From: Paramoeba atlantica
Taxonomy: Eukaryota; Discosea
Reading direction: 5' to 3'
Length of the DNA: 64,000 nucleotides
Assembly: GCA_977017575.1 (NCBI GenBank)
Contig: CDRNVI010000038.1
Coordinates: 1 to 64,000 of the forward strand
Made by a program: the position numbers and the translations under genes
Shown: positions 50,807-61,600 of the stretch, piece after piece
How positions within the stretch are numbered: the stretch's first letter is position 1
Layout of the letters: each line of letters begins with the position of its first letter
The notes under the pieces: model-generated
Databases searched by the model: none
Told to the model about the DNA's origin: nothing
The model's input: the letters and a program-made list of their open reading frames with translations, nothing else

Positions 50807-51404
50807 GTCATGCAGTTTTTACATGAAAATAAGCATGCAGGTCACTCACCCTAGTTGTTTAGTACCTTGTTATGTTTGGTACCGGGCAGTGCCGTAGTTC
50901 GATCAAAAAATATTTTTTTTTTTTTTTTAATATCCTAAAAGAATATGACATATTTTTTTTTTTGATAACCTAATATATGATCCCATACCCCGCGCAGCAG
51001 GGAGCTGAGCGTCAAAGAAAAAAAAAACCTGTGTGGCAGTCACCCTAGTTGTGTAGTACCTTGTTATATTCGGTACCGGATGGTGCCACAATCAAATCGA
51101 AACCGGACAGCAATAAAAGAATCTACAATGTGAAATGTAGAATAAGAAAACATGAAAATAAGCATGCAGGTCACTCACCCTAGTTGTTTAGTACCTTGTT
51201 ATGTTTGGTACCAGGTGGTGATAGAATCCATTTCATAAGACAGCAGGAAAAAACAGCAGGAAAAACGAACAAGATCTGGCGTGCAATTCAAGGCGTGCAT
51301 AATATCTGGCGTGCAATATCTGGCGTGCAGTATCTGGCGTGCATAATATCAACAACAGAATGTACTATTTTTGAAGCTTTGACTTGAAGCAAAAGCTAAT
51401 CATA
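50807..51404. repeat. Short repeats with GTACCTTGTT, and a 12-bp minisatellite
   Basis: A 64-bp repeat (about 50820–50883 and 51150–51213) contains AGGTCACTCACCCTAGTTG and AGTACCTTGTTATGTTTGG; a third, partial copy is at 51038–51085. The word GTACCTTGTT lies at 50862, 51056 and 51191, each time with a downstream GGTACC able to pair with GTACC. At 51273–51345 four units of ATCTGGCGTGCA follow. T-runs (50773–50785, 50917–50930) separate the pieces. No gene. Confidence 0.6.
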
Positions 51405-51857
51405 GTCGTAGTTGTTCGGGTCTACAGAATAAGATGGGACGCAGAACGTCCACACACTCAACAAAGCCATCCGCAGAATGAAAGCAACATTGCCACAAAA
51501 CATACAGAGGATGATCTTGATCAAATGCCCATGCCAACTCTTCGGACCATAAGCTCTGAATTTGCTCCCTGCGTAGTCGCAGTCTACAGAGACATCATGC
51601 GATCATACGCCGATTGCTCGTGCTCAAAGAGAAATGAAATTTGGAACCAGGTTCTATCCGCAATGAAATTTTCGCTTGCTTCCGTTCGTGCTGCAACAAA
51701 CCGTCGCCGACGCAAACGTCGCCCAATAAGCTACAACCGAGAGGCCGAAACAGAAAATCAGCCTTCTAAGTCGGATTTAGCGGACAAACGGGCTGCTTTT
51801 TTTTCATATGAATACGATCTCCATGCGAAGCGATCGAAACATGTTAGAACCCAATAA
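51405..51857 (+). pseudogene. LINE-A fragment, plus strand (early polymerase region)
   Basis: An open plus-strand segment homologous to LINE-A copy 3: VRVYRIRWDAERP against VRIFRIIWHQAPP, then PMPTLRTISSEFAPCVVAVYRDI against PIPTVRNISPDLIPCVIATFREI, then FSLASVRAATNRRRRKR. It overlaps the end of the fragment at 50330–50806 in homology, so it comes from a separate insertion. It ends with a stop at 51857, after which AT-rich sequence leads to the T-tracts. Confidence 0.72.
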
Positions 51858-52055
51858 GTAAAACCTATAAATTTACGATTTTGTATGTTGGAGATAATAC
51901 ATCCTTACACTAAATGGTAAGATTTTCTTGATAAAGAAACTCGCGAAATGCAAAAGTTTTTGTTGAATTTTTTTTTTTTTTTTTTTTTTTAACAATTTTT
52001 TTTTTGGGTATCAACTTAACTTCCAGCCCCCCACAGATAACCAATTCGAACGTCA
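51858..52055. other. AT-rich spacer with T-tracts
   Basis: T-tracts at 51968–51990 and 51996–52005 (minus-strand A-tails) mark small, unidentifiable insertions at the start of the LINE-B cluster. No gene. Confidence 0.5.
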
Positions 52056-52318
52056 TTTTTTTTTTTTTTTTTTTTTTTTTTATGTATGGAGTCCAACTTT
52101 TCCACAATTTCCACACTTACGGCCCTTCACTTTCCCTTACTCCCCATACTTTCCACACCTACTCCTCTTAGCCCTCTCGTACTTCCCTTCCCCCACTCCC
52201 TACCCCACTCACCGATCCGCATGCACCCAGGCCCGTATGGTCCTGCACCTCCGCTCCCACCCCGTTAGCAGTAATAAATACTTTTGGTTGCCGTACGAGG
52301 GTGGGAGACGTGGAGGCG
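52056..52318 (-). mobile_element. SINE-like unit 1 (hairpin plus A26 tail)
   Basis: Minus-strand short element: a T-tract 52056–52081 (its A-tail), a pyrimidine-rich body on the plus strand, and at its 5' side a strong hairpin (52247–52318) with stem CCTCC…CCCACCC / GGGTGGG…GGAGG. A second copy of the same build is at 55927–56272 with the hairpin doubled. It encodes no protein. It shares tail length and location with LINE-B, so LINE-B may mobilise it. Confidence 0.6.
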
Positions 52319-52515
52319 TTTTTTTTTTTTTTTTTTTTTTTTTATGAATTTAAAACAAGCAATCAAATTAGCAATTCTTTTCATTTCCACAGAAGTATAT
52401 TTTCTTTTTCTTTTTTCTCAGCCCAAAACTAGCAATTCAATCTCCCCTAAGTATATACGACAAATAAGACACAGTAAAAATAAAAACAAGCAATCCAGAC
52501 CCAATCCATTCGCGC

Positions 52516-52747
52516 GTTCCGGACCGGATCTTTCGACCACTCCACGGCCTGACTTGTGAACCCTTCCCTTGCTATACGGGAGGGCGCAGGCGCGGGCCTG
52601 TGTCGACAGCGACACGGTCACGAAACAGGATGCTGGCCGACGGGGAGGAGATTCACTACCCGTGTACTACCTCACTTGGGGTACCTAGCCCTCGCGGGCT
52701 AGGCGTGAGTATAGACTCTGTCGACTCGACCAGCATCCCGACCAGCT
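52516..52747 (-). ncRNA. LINE-B structured 3' RNA element, copy 1
   Basis: About 235 nt with at least four helices: a closing stem GGATGCTGG/CCAGCATCC, a CCTAGCCC/GGGCTAGG hairpin, GTGTCG-ACAG-CGACAC (52600–52615) and a TCCC/GGGA hairpin. Copies: 55647–55882, 56571–56802, 56967–57196, 58381–58616. Two helices show compensatory T·A to C·G changes between copies. Probably the recognition structure for the element's own reverse transcriptase. Confidence 0.75.
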
Positions 52748-52806
52748 CTTCATGGGCGCAAACGTGTTCCCGTGCCAAAAGGGGCGCGGTCGACGCTTAC
52801 GAACGT

Positions 52807-55373
52807 TTACACCTCCGTAGGAGAGAGCGGATCCTCAGGAAGTAAACGAGTAACCATCATGCGCGCCTGAAGGCGCATGAGGGTGACGTTCAGCTCCGTA
52901 AAGATTCTGCTCGTGGCTTCCCCCTCTGTCAATAACCCACACGAGGCATGTGAGAGACGTTCCCCAACTTTGCGGATCACTGCTGAAGCACTGGGGCTCC
53001 AGGCGCCATAGCTTTCGACCACCATGGCCGTAAAGTCACACCCGGCGTCAACGGCTTCCCGGCGCTGCCTACCCTTCTCCATGGAGGAATAATGCTCGGC
53101 AAACGACCCCGCGGTTACCCAGCTAGCGTTCCGGACTTTGTCCGTATATTTTAGTTGCTGAGCATGGGTGACCGCGAAGTCAAGCACGATGGGATTCCCC
53201 AAGAAAAGACTGCGCAGGTATACGTCGCCAGGTCTGGTGAGGCCCCCCCCTGGGCCTCTGTTGCCAAGACTTTTCTCCCGTTGTGGGGCCAGTTTGGCTC
53301 TGCTGCAAAGGTCCGTGAAGTGATCTGCCACGGCATTGTGCCTCGCGATAATTCCGTTGTCGTGCTTGCAAGACAATGCGTGGTCCCCTTTTGTGTCGAG
53401 TGGAAGAGGGCATTTCGGCATAGGACACTTCCCTTCTTCAGGGTAAACATCGATCCCTAACCACCAACGGGCCAAGGTTCGAAATGCTGTAGGGGTAAAG
53501 GAATACCCCATGTCCTTAGACGGGGTTACAAAAGCCCAGCTGCTTGCCCCTTTACCGCACTGAGATATCCATCGTGCTCGTGTCCGCACATCTGACATTT
53601 CGTATGATTGGGAGAAATCGTGGGCCGCGATCGCGTAGCTGATGTCTCGCTGGCGAGGGATCTTCCCTTTCAACCATTGCGGGGGGGTCGTATCAGCACA
53701 ATCCTCCGAGGCGTACAGCGGTGTAGAAAAGTGTATTTCCTCAGGTGTATGCATGGTGCGGGAAGTTATGCGCAGGGGTAGGCAGATCTCCGAGGGAGGC
53801 TGATCGATGACACCTAGGGGGCGTTTCCTCTTTCTATGGGAGAAAGGGCTGCCAACTGCTTTTTCGCAAGGGGCGTTCGGCGCTGTGAGGATACGGCCTC
53901 GCGAGTCAAGTAAAGATATTCCGGCCTTCTTGTTGATATCCCTGACAGCTTCCGCGAATCCATCTGCGTCAGTGGGGTTCCATGAGTCTCTGGCCGCACA
54001 GAAAGCGACGGAAGATACGTAGGCGGCCGTGGCGTGCAACGCTGCGGACCTTAATCCAAAACCGCCGTGCCGCTTCAAACGCTGTACCTGAGATCGCGCG
54101 TGGCGATCCAGGGGGCAAATTATTGCTTCGGTAGCAGTCATAAGAAAGCCGTCGAGTCGGGTGCATAGATGGGTTATGGCTTGGGGCGGTGTACTTCTCA
54201 GAGCGTACACCATCTTGCAAAACCCAGCACACTGTCTGATAAGGGCAAGTGCGACCTGTGGGTCCCGGATGGTGGCTATCGCGTCAAGCGTGTCCTCCGC
54301 GGGGCCTATGGCATGTGTCTCGAGGTACTCTGAGCAATGTTCTGGCGATCCCACCGGGCTCCCAAGGATGTCGAAATTGCCGTGGACATTGATCTTATTG
54401 GAGGGGATATCTGGAAATTCGGAGGCGTGGTGTGCCGATGCCGGGGGTGTAACGATCTCACATTTAGACATGTTAAGATGTAAACCCCATTGTGGACCTA
54501 CTCGGGCAATCGTGTCGAGGGCGTTCCTAACGTCTTGCGCTTGTCCAATGAGGACGCCGTCATCGAGGTACCATAACTGGGCAAAGAGGTTAGCCTGAAG
54601 AGCAATTGCTTCTGCGAGCGCTAAGGACACTAGCGAGAAGAGTAGCGGTCCTAAAGGGTCGCCCTGTTGCACTCCCTCTTCAGAAGAAAGTGATCGGAGT
54701 CCATAGGTGAGGGAGCTGGGGTTCGAGTAACACCAGCTTATCCATGGGAATAGCTCTGGGAAGTGCTCTTGGACTAGAGGAAGAAAACAAGTCCTGCTCA
54801 CGTTGTTGAAAGCGTTCCGTAGGTCAACTTTGCAGAGTACAAAGTTGGAGCAGTCCATGTTTGATGAGATGGCCAAGCGGCACATGTGGATAATGCGTTC
54901 ATTCCCAGCTGGGGTAGCCACACCAAATTGCCGTCCTGCAAAAAGAGTTCTAGCCTTGGACCTGACTGCGTTGCATGCAGCCTTGCTCACTAACCGTCGC
55001 AAAGTTTCCCCGGCGGCAATTGGGCGAACGTCGTTTTCACCTTTCTCTAGGGCACACAGTCGGGCTCCCGCAAAGTGACTCTGTACTTCCTTTGGTGCTT
55101 TTCCTGCGAGGAGATGATTAGCGAGCTTCGTAAGGGATTCGAGTGGGTCTGTGTTCTTGCCTCCGTGGGTAAGGAGCGCTGCCTGTAAATGCTCGGGGCG
55201 TAATCCCAAGGTACCCGCGGAGGAGCCTCTGTGAAAGCCCTTGATTGCCTTCGCGATTTCAGATTCATCCAACTCCAGGGGCTCTGCTGCGGGGAAAAAG
55301 TTGGCGGCCCCCGGAACGAGCAAACGGCAGGGGTGCTTTTCTTGTAATTTAGAGAATGTGTCGTCGTCGTCCG
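52807..55373 (-). pseudogene. LINE-B copy 1 polymerase–endonuclease protein
   Basis: A minus-strand frame open for about 855 codons, missing the N-terminal zinc fingers through 5' truncation (no ATG). Visible parts: GLRPEHLQAALL, RPIAAGETLRRLVSKAA, CKVDLRNAFNNVSR, EGVQQGDPLGPLLFS, catalytic YLDDGVL (near 54560), GNFDILGSPVG, and the C-terminal restriction-like endonuclease: C…CPLPLDTKGDHALSCKHDNGIIARHN, then TRPGDVYL…IVLDFAVTHAQQLKY. The latter is the CCHC finger plus PD…D-x-K-like core of R2/CRE-type LINEs, used to nick the target. The open frame over 850 codons implies a young copy. Confidence 0.87.
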
Positions 55374-55926
55374 TTTTTTTTTTTTTTTTTTTTTTTTTTA
55401 TAGGGGGGGAAGAGTACGAGTTCTAATTTTATATATGTATGTACGGTATGACTTTCTCACTTACTTTCCTACTTGCTCAACTTCTTTCCCTCACTTACCC
55501 CCATTTTGAAAACCAGCAAAATATATAACTAGCAAATACATGCTTTCCCATCTTACCCACTTCCCCTTACCAATCTTACCAGCTTTCCAGGGAGGGTAAG
55601 GTCTCCCTCGGTTAGGAGGGGCAGACTTTTCCCGAACCATTCGCGCGTTCCGGACCGGGTCTTTCGACCTCTCCCAGCTTACCTTGTTAACCCTTCTCTT
55701 GTTGTACGAGAGGGCGCAAGCAATGGGCCTGTGCCGACAGCGGCACGGTCGCGGAGCATGATGCTGGCCGACGGGGAGGAACAAAGTTCCCTACCCATGT
55801 CCTACCTCACTTGGAGTACCTAGCCCTGGCGGACTAGGCGTGAGCATAGACCCTGCCGGCATCGACCAGCATCCGGACCAGCTGTTCGAGTTCCGGCTGA
55901 GCGGCCCATAAGGGCTGAGCGGCCCA
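55374..55926 (-). mobile_element. LINE-B copy 2, 3' end only
   Basis: A-tail (T-tract 55374–55399) followed by a 3' untranslated region containing the structured element (55647–55882, with the C·G versions of both covarying helices). Truncated before the coding region, where the next tail begins. No gene. Confidence 0.75.
55647..55882 (-). ncRNA. LINE-B structured 3' RNA element, copy 2
   Basis: Belongs to the GTGCCG/CGGCAC and TCTC/GAGA type, as does the copy in the intact element at 58381–58616. Confidence 0.72.
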
Positions 55927-56268
55927 TTTTTTTTTTTTTTTTTTTTTTTTTCCGCACACTTTCCCCACTTCACCGTACTTACTCCCCACTTTCCACACTT
56001 TCCCTTAACCCTCTCATCCATCCCCGTCCTTACCCCCTACCCTATACCAACTCGTCCGCGCGGGCGCCCATGTGGTCCAGGACCTCCGCTCCCACCCCGT
56101 TAGCAGTATAAGATACTTTGTGTTGCTGTACGAGGGTGGGAGATATGGAGGTGACCTCCGCTCCCACCCCGTTAGCAGTATCAGATACTTTGTGTTGCTG
56201 TACGAGGGTGGGAGACGTGGAGGTGACGAAGCGCAAAGACGCCGTCGCGCCAAGGGCAAAAAGCGGGA

Positions 56269-56272
<4 letters not shown>
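55927..56272 (-). mobile_element. SINE-like unit 2 (doubled hairpin plus A25 tail)
   Basis: T-tract 55927–55951, pyrimidine-rich body, then two tandem 72-bp hairpin units (56082–56153 and 56154–56225) each with stem CCTCC…CCCACCC/GGGTGGG…GGAGG. Same family as 52056–52318. No protein. Confidence 0.62.
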
Positions 56273-56300
<28 letters not shown>

Positions 56301-56570
56301 GCAATTAATAAGGGGGGAGAAGTATGAATCGCGGCATTGCCTCTATATTTTGACCCAGTAGACGAACCAAGTACATAGTAGGTCCATTAGGGGGGTATAT
56401 GAATTTAAAACAAGCAATCAAATTAGCAATTCTTTTCATTTCCACAGAAGTATATTTTCTTTTTCTTTTTTCTCAGCCCAAAACTAGCAATTCAATCTCC
56501 CCTAAGTATATACGACAAATAAGACACAGTAAAAATAAAAACAAGCAATCCAGACCCAATCCATTCGCGC

Positions 56571-56802
56571 GTTCCGGACCGGGTCTTTCGACCACTCCAC
56601 GGCCTGACTTGTGAACCCTTCCCTTGCTATACGGGAGGGCGCAGGCGCGGGCCTGTGTCGACAGCGACACGGTCACGAAACAGGATGCTGGCCGACGGGG
56701 AGGAGATTCACTACCCGTGTACTACCTCACTTGGGGTACCTAGCCCTCGCGGGCTAGGCGTGAGTATAGACTCTGTCGACTCGACCAGCATCCCGACCAG
56801 CT
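56571..56802 (-). ncRNA. LINE-B structured 3' RNA element, copy 3
   Basis: Nearly identical to copy 1 (GTGTCG/CGACAC type). Confidence 0.72.
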
Positions 56803-56966
56803 CTTCATGGGCGCAAACGTAAAATTAGCAATTCTTTTTCTTTCCACAGATGTACCTTTTCTTTTTCTGAGCCCAAAACTAGCAATTTAAGCACCCCTAA
56901 GTATATACTACAAACAAGAAACAGTAAAAATTAAAACAAGCAATCTATGCCCAATCCATTCGCGCG

Positions 56967-57196
56967 TTCCGGACCGGGTCTTTCGACCTCACCACGGCCT
57001 GACTTGTGAACCCTTCCCTTGTTATATGGGAGGGCGCAGGTGCGGGCCTGTGTCGACAGCGACACGGTCGCGAAACAGGATGCTGGTCGACGGGGAGGAG
57101 ATTCACTACCCGTGTACTACCTCACTTGGGGTACCTAGCCCTCGCGGGCTAGGCGTGAGCATAGACTCTGTCGACCCGACCAGCATCCCGACCAGA
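56967..57196 (-). ncRNA. LINE-B structured 3' RNA element, copy 4
   Basis: Same type as copy 1, with scattered changes (loop TTGTTATAT in the TCCC/GGGA hairpin); all helices are kept. Confidence 0.7.
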
Positions 57197-57199
57197 TGT

Positions 57200-57748
57200 T
57201 CATGGGCGCAAACGACCAGTTCGGAATGAATCCAGCCGGTCGTCATGTGTGACGAGTTGGCCAGTGGGATCTTCATCCGGGAGACGTCGGACCAACATCC
57301 GTGCCTGTGAACGCATGAGGGCTATGTTCATACCCCTTATGAGTTGTGCTGCTGCCTGTGCATGGCTCAAAGTCCCATTAGAGGTTGAAGCTCGGTGTTT
57401 CCCGACGCTTTTTATGATGGTCAGGGCACTTTTGGACCAGGATCCAAAAGATTCTACAACCATCGCTTCAAAACGGTGACCAGCAGCGACAGCTTCTGCT
57501 CTCTCCGATATTTTATGTTCCGAGGCGTAGCGCTCGGCGAATGACCCCGCCTTTACCCATGTAGCAGTTCGGACTAAGTCCGTATATTTGTTTTGCTGGA
57601 CATGTGTAACTGCGAAGTCAAGGACGAGAGCTGTGCCAAGGTCATAGTTTGGCAAGTAAACGTCACCTGGTCGTGTCAAGCCGCCTCCCGGACCATGATT
57701 TCCTAGCGTCTTTTCCCTCTGAGGAGCCAGCTGTGCCTTACTACACTC
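57200..57748 (-). pseudogene. LINE-B copy 3 endonuclease fragment
   Basis: The C-terminal part of a LINE-B protein: TRPGDVYLPNYDLG…VLDFAVTHVQQNKYTD, then FEAMVVESFGSWSKS and LMRSQARMLVRRL, with the stop at 57200. The frame is open to the truncation point at 57748. Only the endonuclease core and C-terminus remain. Confidence 0.8.
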
Positions 57749-58136
57749 TTTTTTTTTTTTTTTACATTTTTTTTTTTTTGCGTACTCCTTGTGTCCCTGT
57801 GGTCTACGGTATCACTTTCTTACTTACTTTCCTGCTTACTTTACTTCGCCCTTATCAACTTCGCCCGCTTCTCTCCCTTATCTCCACCCCTCAAAGAAAC
57901 CATCCGCGACTTTCCGACTTCACCCGCTTCTTTCCCTCACTTCCCCCCCCCCGAGCATCCATCCGCGCCTTCCAAACTTTGCCCTCCTCTTTCCCTCACT
58001 TCCCCCCAGAAATCAATCCGCGCGTGCTCCACCCCTTCTTCCAGCTTTTTTTTTTTTTTTTTTTTTTTTTTATACGATTTTTTACATATAAAAAATCCAT
58101 TTATGAATAAATTTTCTTTTTGCCTTTGTAATCGAG
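57749..58136 (-). repeat. LINE-B-related 3' fragments between T-tracts
   Basis: T-tracts at 57749–57763, 57767–57779 and 58046–58071 delimit two short insertions. The larger (57780–58045) is pyrimidine-rich and begins with a stretch resembling 55440–55490 of LINE-B copy 2 (GGTAT…ACTTTCT…CTTACTTTCCT). The second (58072–58136) is AT-rich. No gene. Confidence 0.55.
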
Positions 58137-58380
58137 TTTTTTTTTTTTTACTATATAAGAACTAGCAAACCAACTTTCCCACTTCCCAACCTTCTCACTT
58201 CCCAACTTTCCCACTTCCCAACTTTCCCACTTCCCCTTACCGAACTTCCACCTTTCCAGGGAGGGTAAGGTCTCCCTCTGCCTCGCCTCGCACCTACGCC
58301 ACAAGAGGGTTTTTGATGATAAAGAAGGGGGGAGGCGAGGTCTTCTCCAATCCATTCGCGCTCCCATCTTCCTCATGCAT

Positions 58381-58616
58381 GTTCCGAACCGGGTCTTTCG
58401 ACCACTCCCAGCTTGCCTTGTTAACCCTTCTCTTGTTGTACGAGAGGGCGCAAGCAATGGGCCTGTGCCGACAGCGGCACGGTCGCTGAGCATGATGCTG
58501 GCCGACGGGGAGGAACAAAGTTCCCTACCCTTGTCCTACCTCACTTGGGGTACCTAGCCCTGACGGACTAGGCGTGAGCATAGACCCTGTCGGCACCGAC
58601 CAGCATCCGGACCAGC
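58381..58616 (-). ncRNA. LINE-B structured 3' RNA element, copy 5 (intact element)
   Basis: GTGCCG-ACAG-CGGCAC at 58465–58480, closing stem GATGCTGG/CCAGCATC, and the TCTC/GAGA hairpin. It lies between the stop codon and the tail of the intact LINE-B. Confidence 0.78.
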
Positions 58617-58649
58617 GGTTTATGTCCCAGTGGGTATTCCCGAGATCCC

Positions 58650-61600
58650 TTAGGCCCCTTCCAGGGGAGCGTCAGGGTCACTGACGACTATCCTAGAGAC
58701 CATCATCCGGGCCTGGGAGCGCATGAGAGCCACGTTCAGCTCTTTGAGAAGGTCATTTCGGGCTTGAGTGTCTGTGAGTAGACCGTTTGACGCGTTTGCG
58801 CGTAACGCCCCCACCTTCCACAAAACAGCCATCGCGCTTTTACTCCAAGAGCCAAAGGATTCAACTACCATGGCCGTAAAAAGTAATTTCGCTTCCTCCG
58901 CTTCCTGGCGTTGTTTATCCTTCGTTGCTGAGTAGTGTTCAGCGAAAGATCCCGCAGCCACCCAGCTAGCATTCCGGACAGAGTCCAAATACTTTAGTTG
59001 CTGTGCGTGGGTGACTGCGAAGTCTAACACCATACCACTTCCCAGGGTGTAATTCGGGAGAAACACGTCAGAAGGTCTGGTGAGACCCCCTCTTGGACCA
59101 CGATTTCCCAGGCTTTTCTCCCTTTGCGGAGCTATGTCGGCTTTTCTGCAGAATGCTGTGAATTGCTCACAGACCGCGTTGTGACGGGTGATGAGGCCAT
59201 GTCCGTTCTTACATAGCAATGCATGTTCCCCATTTTTCTGCAGAGGTAATGTGCATCCCTTCGCTGGGCAAGGGCGATCTTCTTGATAGATGTCGGATCC
59301 CAGCCACCAGCGGGACAGCGTGCGGAACTCTGTTGGTGTGAAGGCGTATCCTTTGCTCCTAGAGGGCGTCACGAAAGCCCAGCTACCTGCTCCCTTACCC
59401 GACTCTGAAACCCACCGTGCGCGAGTGCGAGGGTCAGCCTGCTCGTATGCTGTGGTGAATTCCTGCTGTGAGATAGCCTGGCTGAGTTGCTGCTGTCGAG
59501 GGATGACCATCTCCGGCGCGGTTGCCCTGTCCGCTTCCATTTTGTTTTGAGTGCTCCGTGGGCGTTTCCTTTTCGGGAGGAAGTTGTGATGGTGGCCTGA
59601 GTATGGGAGTGGCTTGTCCTGCTTGGGTGTGCGCCCCGTGTTGGGATCCACTAGCGCTACTCCTGCTTTACGGTTTACGTCTTGTACCGAAATGGCGAAT
59701 CCATCAGCCTCTGTAGGATCCCAGTCGTCTATGTCGGCGGCGTGCGCGACGGAAGAAACGTAAGCGGCTGTCGCGTGGAGTGTTGCAGACCTAAGGCCGA
59801 AACCTCCGTGGCGTTTCCTTCGTTGGATTTGGTCACGTGCGTGGGGTTCCAGGGGGAAAAGTGCCCACTCGACAGCTTTAAGAACGGTTTCGTCTAGTAG
59901 GCTACAAAGTTGAAAAAGAGCCTGGGGGGGTGTGGTGCGGAGAGCGTACACCATTTGGCAGAAGCCAGTGCACTGGCGGATGAGGGCGATGGCAACTTGT
60001 GGATCGCCTATTAGCCCTATTGCTGCGAGAGTCTCGCGTGCGGGTTCGATGGCGTGAGACATTAGGAACTCCGCGCAGTGCTCCGCAGACCCAATCGGGG
60101 ATCCGAGAATATCGAAATTCCCGTCAACACGAATTTTGGCGGTAGGTATTTCCGGAAATAAAGTCGTGTGATGGGCTGAGGCAGGTGGCGTTATTATTTC
60201 ACACTTGTTCGGATTCAGAAATAGCCCGCATTGTGAACCAACCTCGGAAAAAACATCAAGCGCCTTTCGAACCTCCGCCGCCTCCCCCATGAGAACTCCG
60301 TCGTCCAAATACCATAGTTGCGAATCTAGGTTTGATCGGGATGATATTTCCTCGGTTACCCCAGAAAGGACTAGAGAGAAGAGAAGCGGACCCAATGGGT
60401 CACCTTGCTGGACGCCTTCGGCTGAGGATAGGAAGTGATTCCCGTAGGTAAGACAACTCGGGTTTGTGTAGCACCATTCCACCCAGGGTGAAAGTTCTGG
60501 AAAATTGAGACGTGTGAGCAAAGTGAAGACAGGCCTGCTGACGTTGTTGAACGCATTTCTGAGGTCTACCTTACAGAGAACAAGACTGTCGCTCCCCATG
60601 TTGTTTAGCATTGTTTTCTGGCACAGATGAATTACTCGTTCGGCCCCCGCGGATGCAGCCACACCATACTGTCTTCCCCGGAATAAAGTTTCAGCCCTCT
60701 CCTTTACGGCGACGCATGCCGCTTTGCTTACTAGACGTCTGAGGGTTTCGCCTGCTGCTATGGGTCGGACATCTTCTTCACCTTTCTCCAGAGCGCAGAG
60801 ACGGGCTCCAGCGTAGAACAGTTGTACCTCTGGCGGTGCCTTTCCTTGGAGCATGTGGTTCACGAGGCGAGTGAGGGACGAAAGAGGACCCACCTTCTTG
60901 TCGGCGTGTTCCAAAATGGCGGCCTGGATGTGTTCTGGACGTAGACCCATTGTTCCGGCAGAAGACCCTCTGCGAAAACTTTCGACCGCTTTCCTGACTT
61001 CCACTTCCTCCAGACGCAGGGGATTACCCTCAATCGGTGGAAGATCGTTCTCAAGTGGGTTTTCGTGAGGATTTGGGTGCTTTTCTAGAAGCTTCGCAAG
61101 GGTCTCCTCGTTGTCCGGCGCCATGGGTGCTGCGGTTAGAGCGGCTATTCCCCTAGAGTATTCCCCTTGACGTGAGAGTATTTCTGCCCTGATTGCCGCT
61201 CTTTCTTCTTCATTTTCGGAACTTCTAGGCTTGGAGCGTTTTTTGGCGTGATCCTTTAGGGCCTGTTCCCAGAGCAAGAGGTACTCCCCTTCTAGCCAGA
61301 GTTCCATGCTTTTTTCCACGTATGTAGAGTATGACGTGTGTCCTTTGCGACCGCCTCGGTAAGGTGCAGGTAAGACGCATTTAGGGAGCATTGCCAGTAA
61401 CGTCCATGCCTCCACTGTGTTTTCTTGCACAGCAGATGTCATGACCTGTGTCAAAATGCTCGCCCATAGAAACCTACAGGAATGGGGGACATCTTTGCAT
61501 GTGCTTATGGGCAGCGCGCAGATAGAGCTCAACGTTGGTAGCATGTTTTCTGGAGGAATTTCAGTTGCATTTTCGAGACTTGTCGTTGGCCTAGGTGGGG

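Larger units (their letters stand above)
52319..55373 (-). mobile_element. LINE-B copy 1, 5'-truncated
   Basis: Minus-strand LINE: A-tail (T-tract 52319–52343), a 3' untranslated region of about 460 bp with the structured RNA element, and a long polymerase–endonuclease frame running to the truncation point at 55373, where the A-tail of the next unit begins. No target duplication was recognised. Confidence 0.82.
56273..57748 (-). mobile_element. LINE-B copy 3 with tandem 3' untranslated regions
   Basis: T-tract 56273–56300, about 100 bp of other sequence, then two consecutive 3' untranslated regions: 56399–56820, almost identical to 52343–52770, and 56821–57215. Both contain the structured RNA element. 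A short piece of the coding region (57200–57748) follows. Tandem 3' ends could come from one element inserting at the 3' boundary of another, or from template jumping. Confidence 0.72.
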
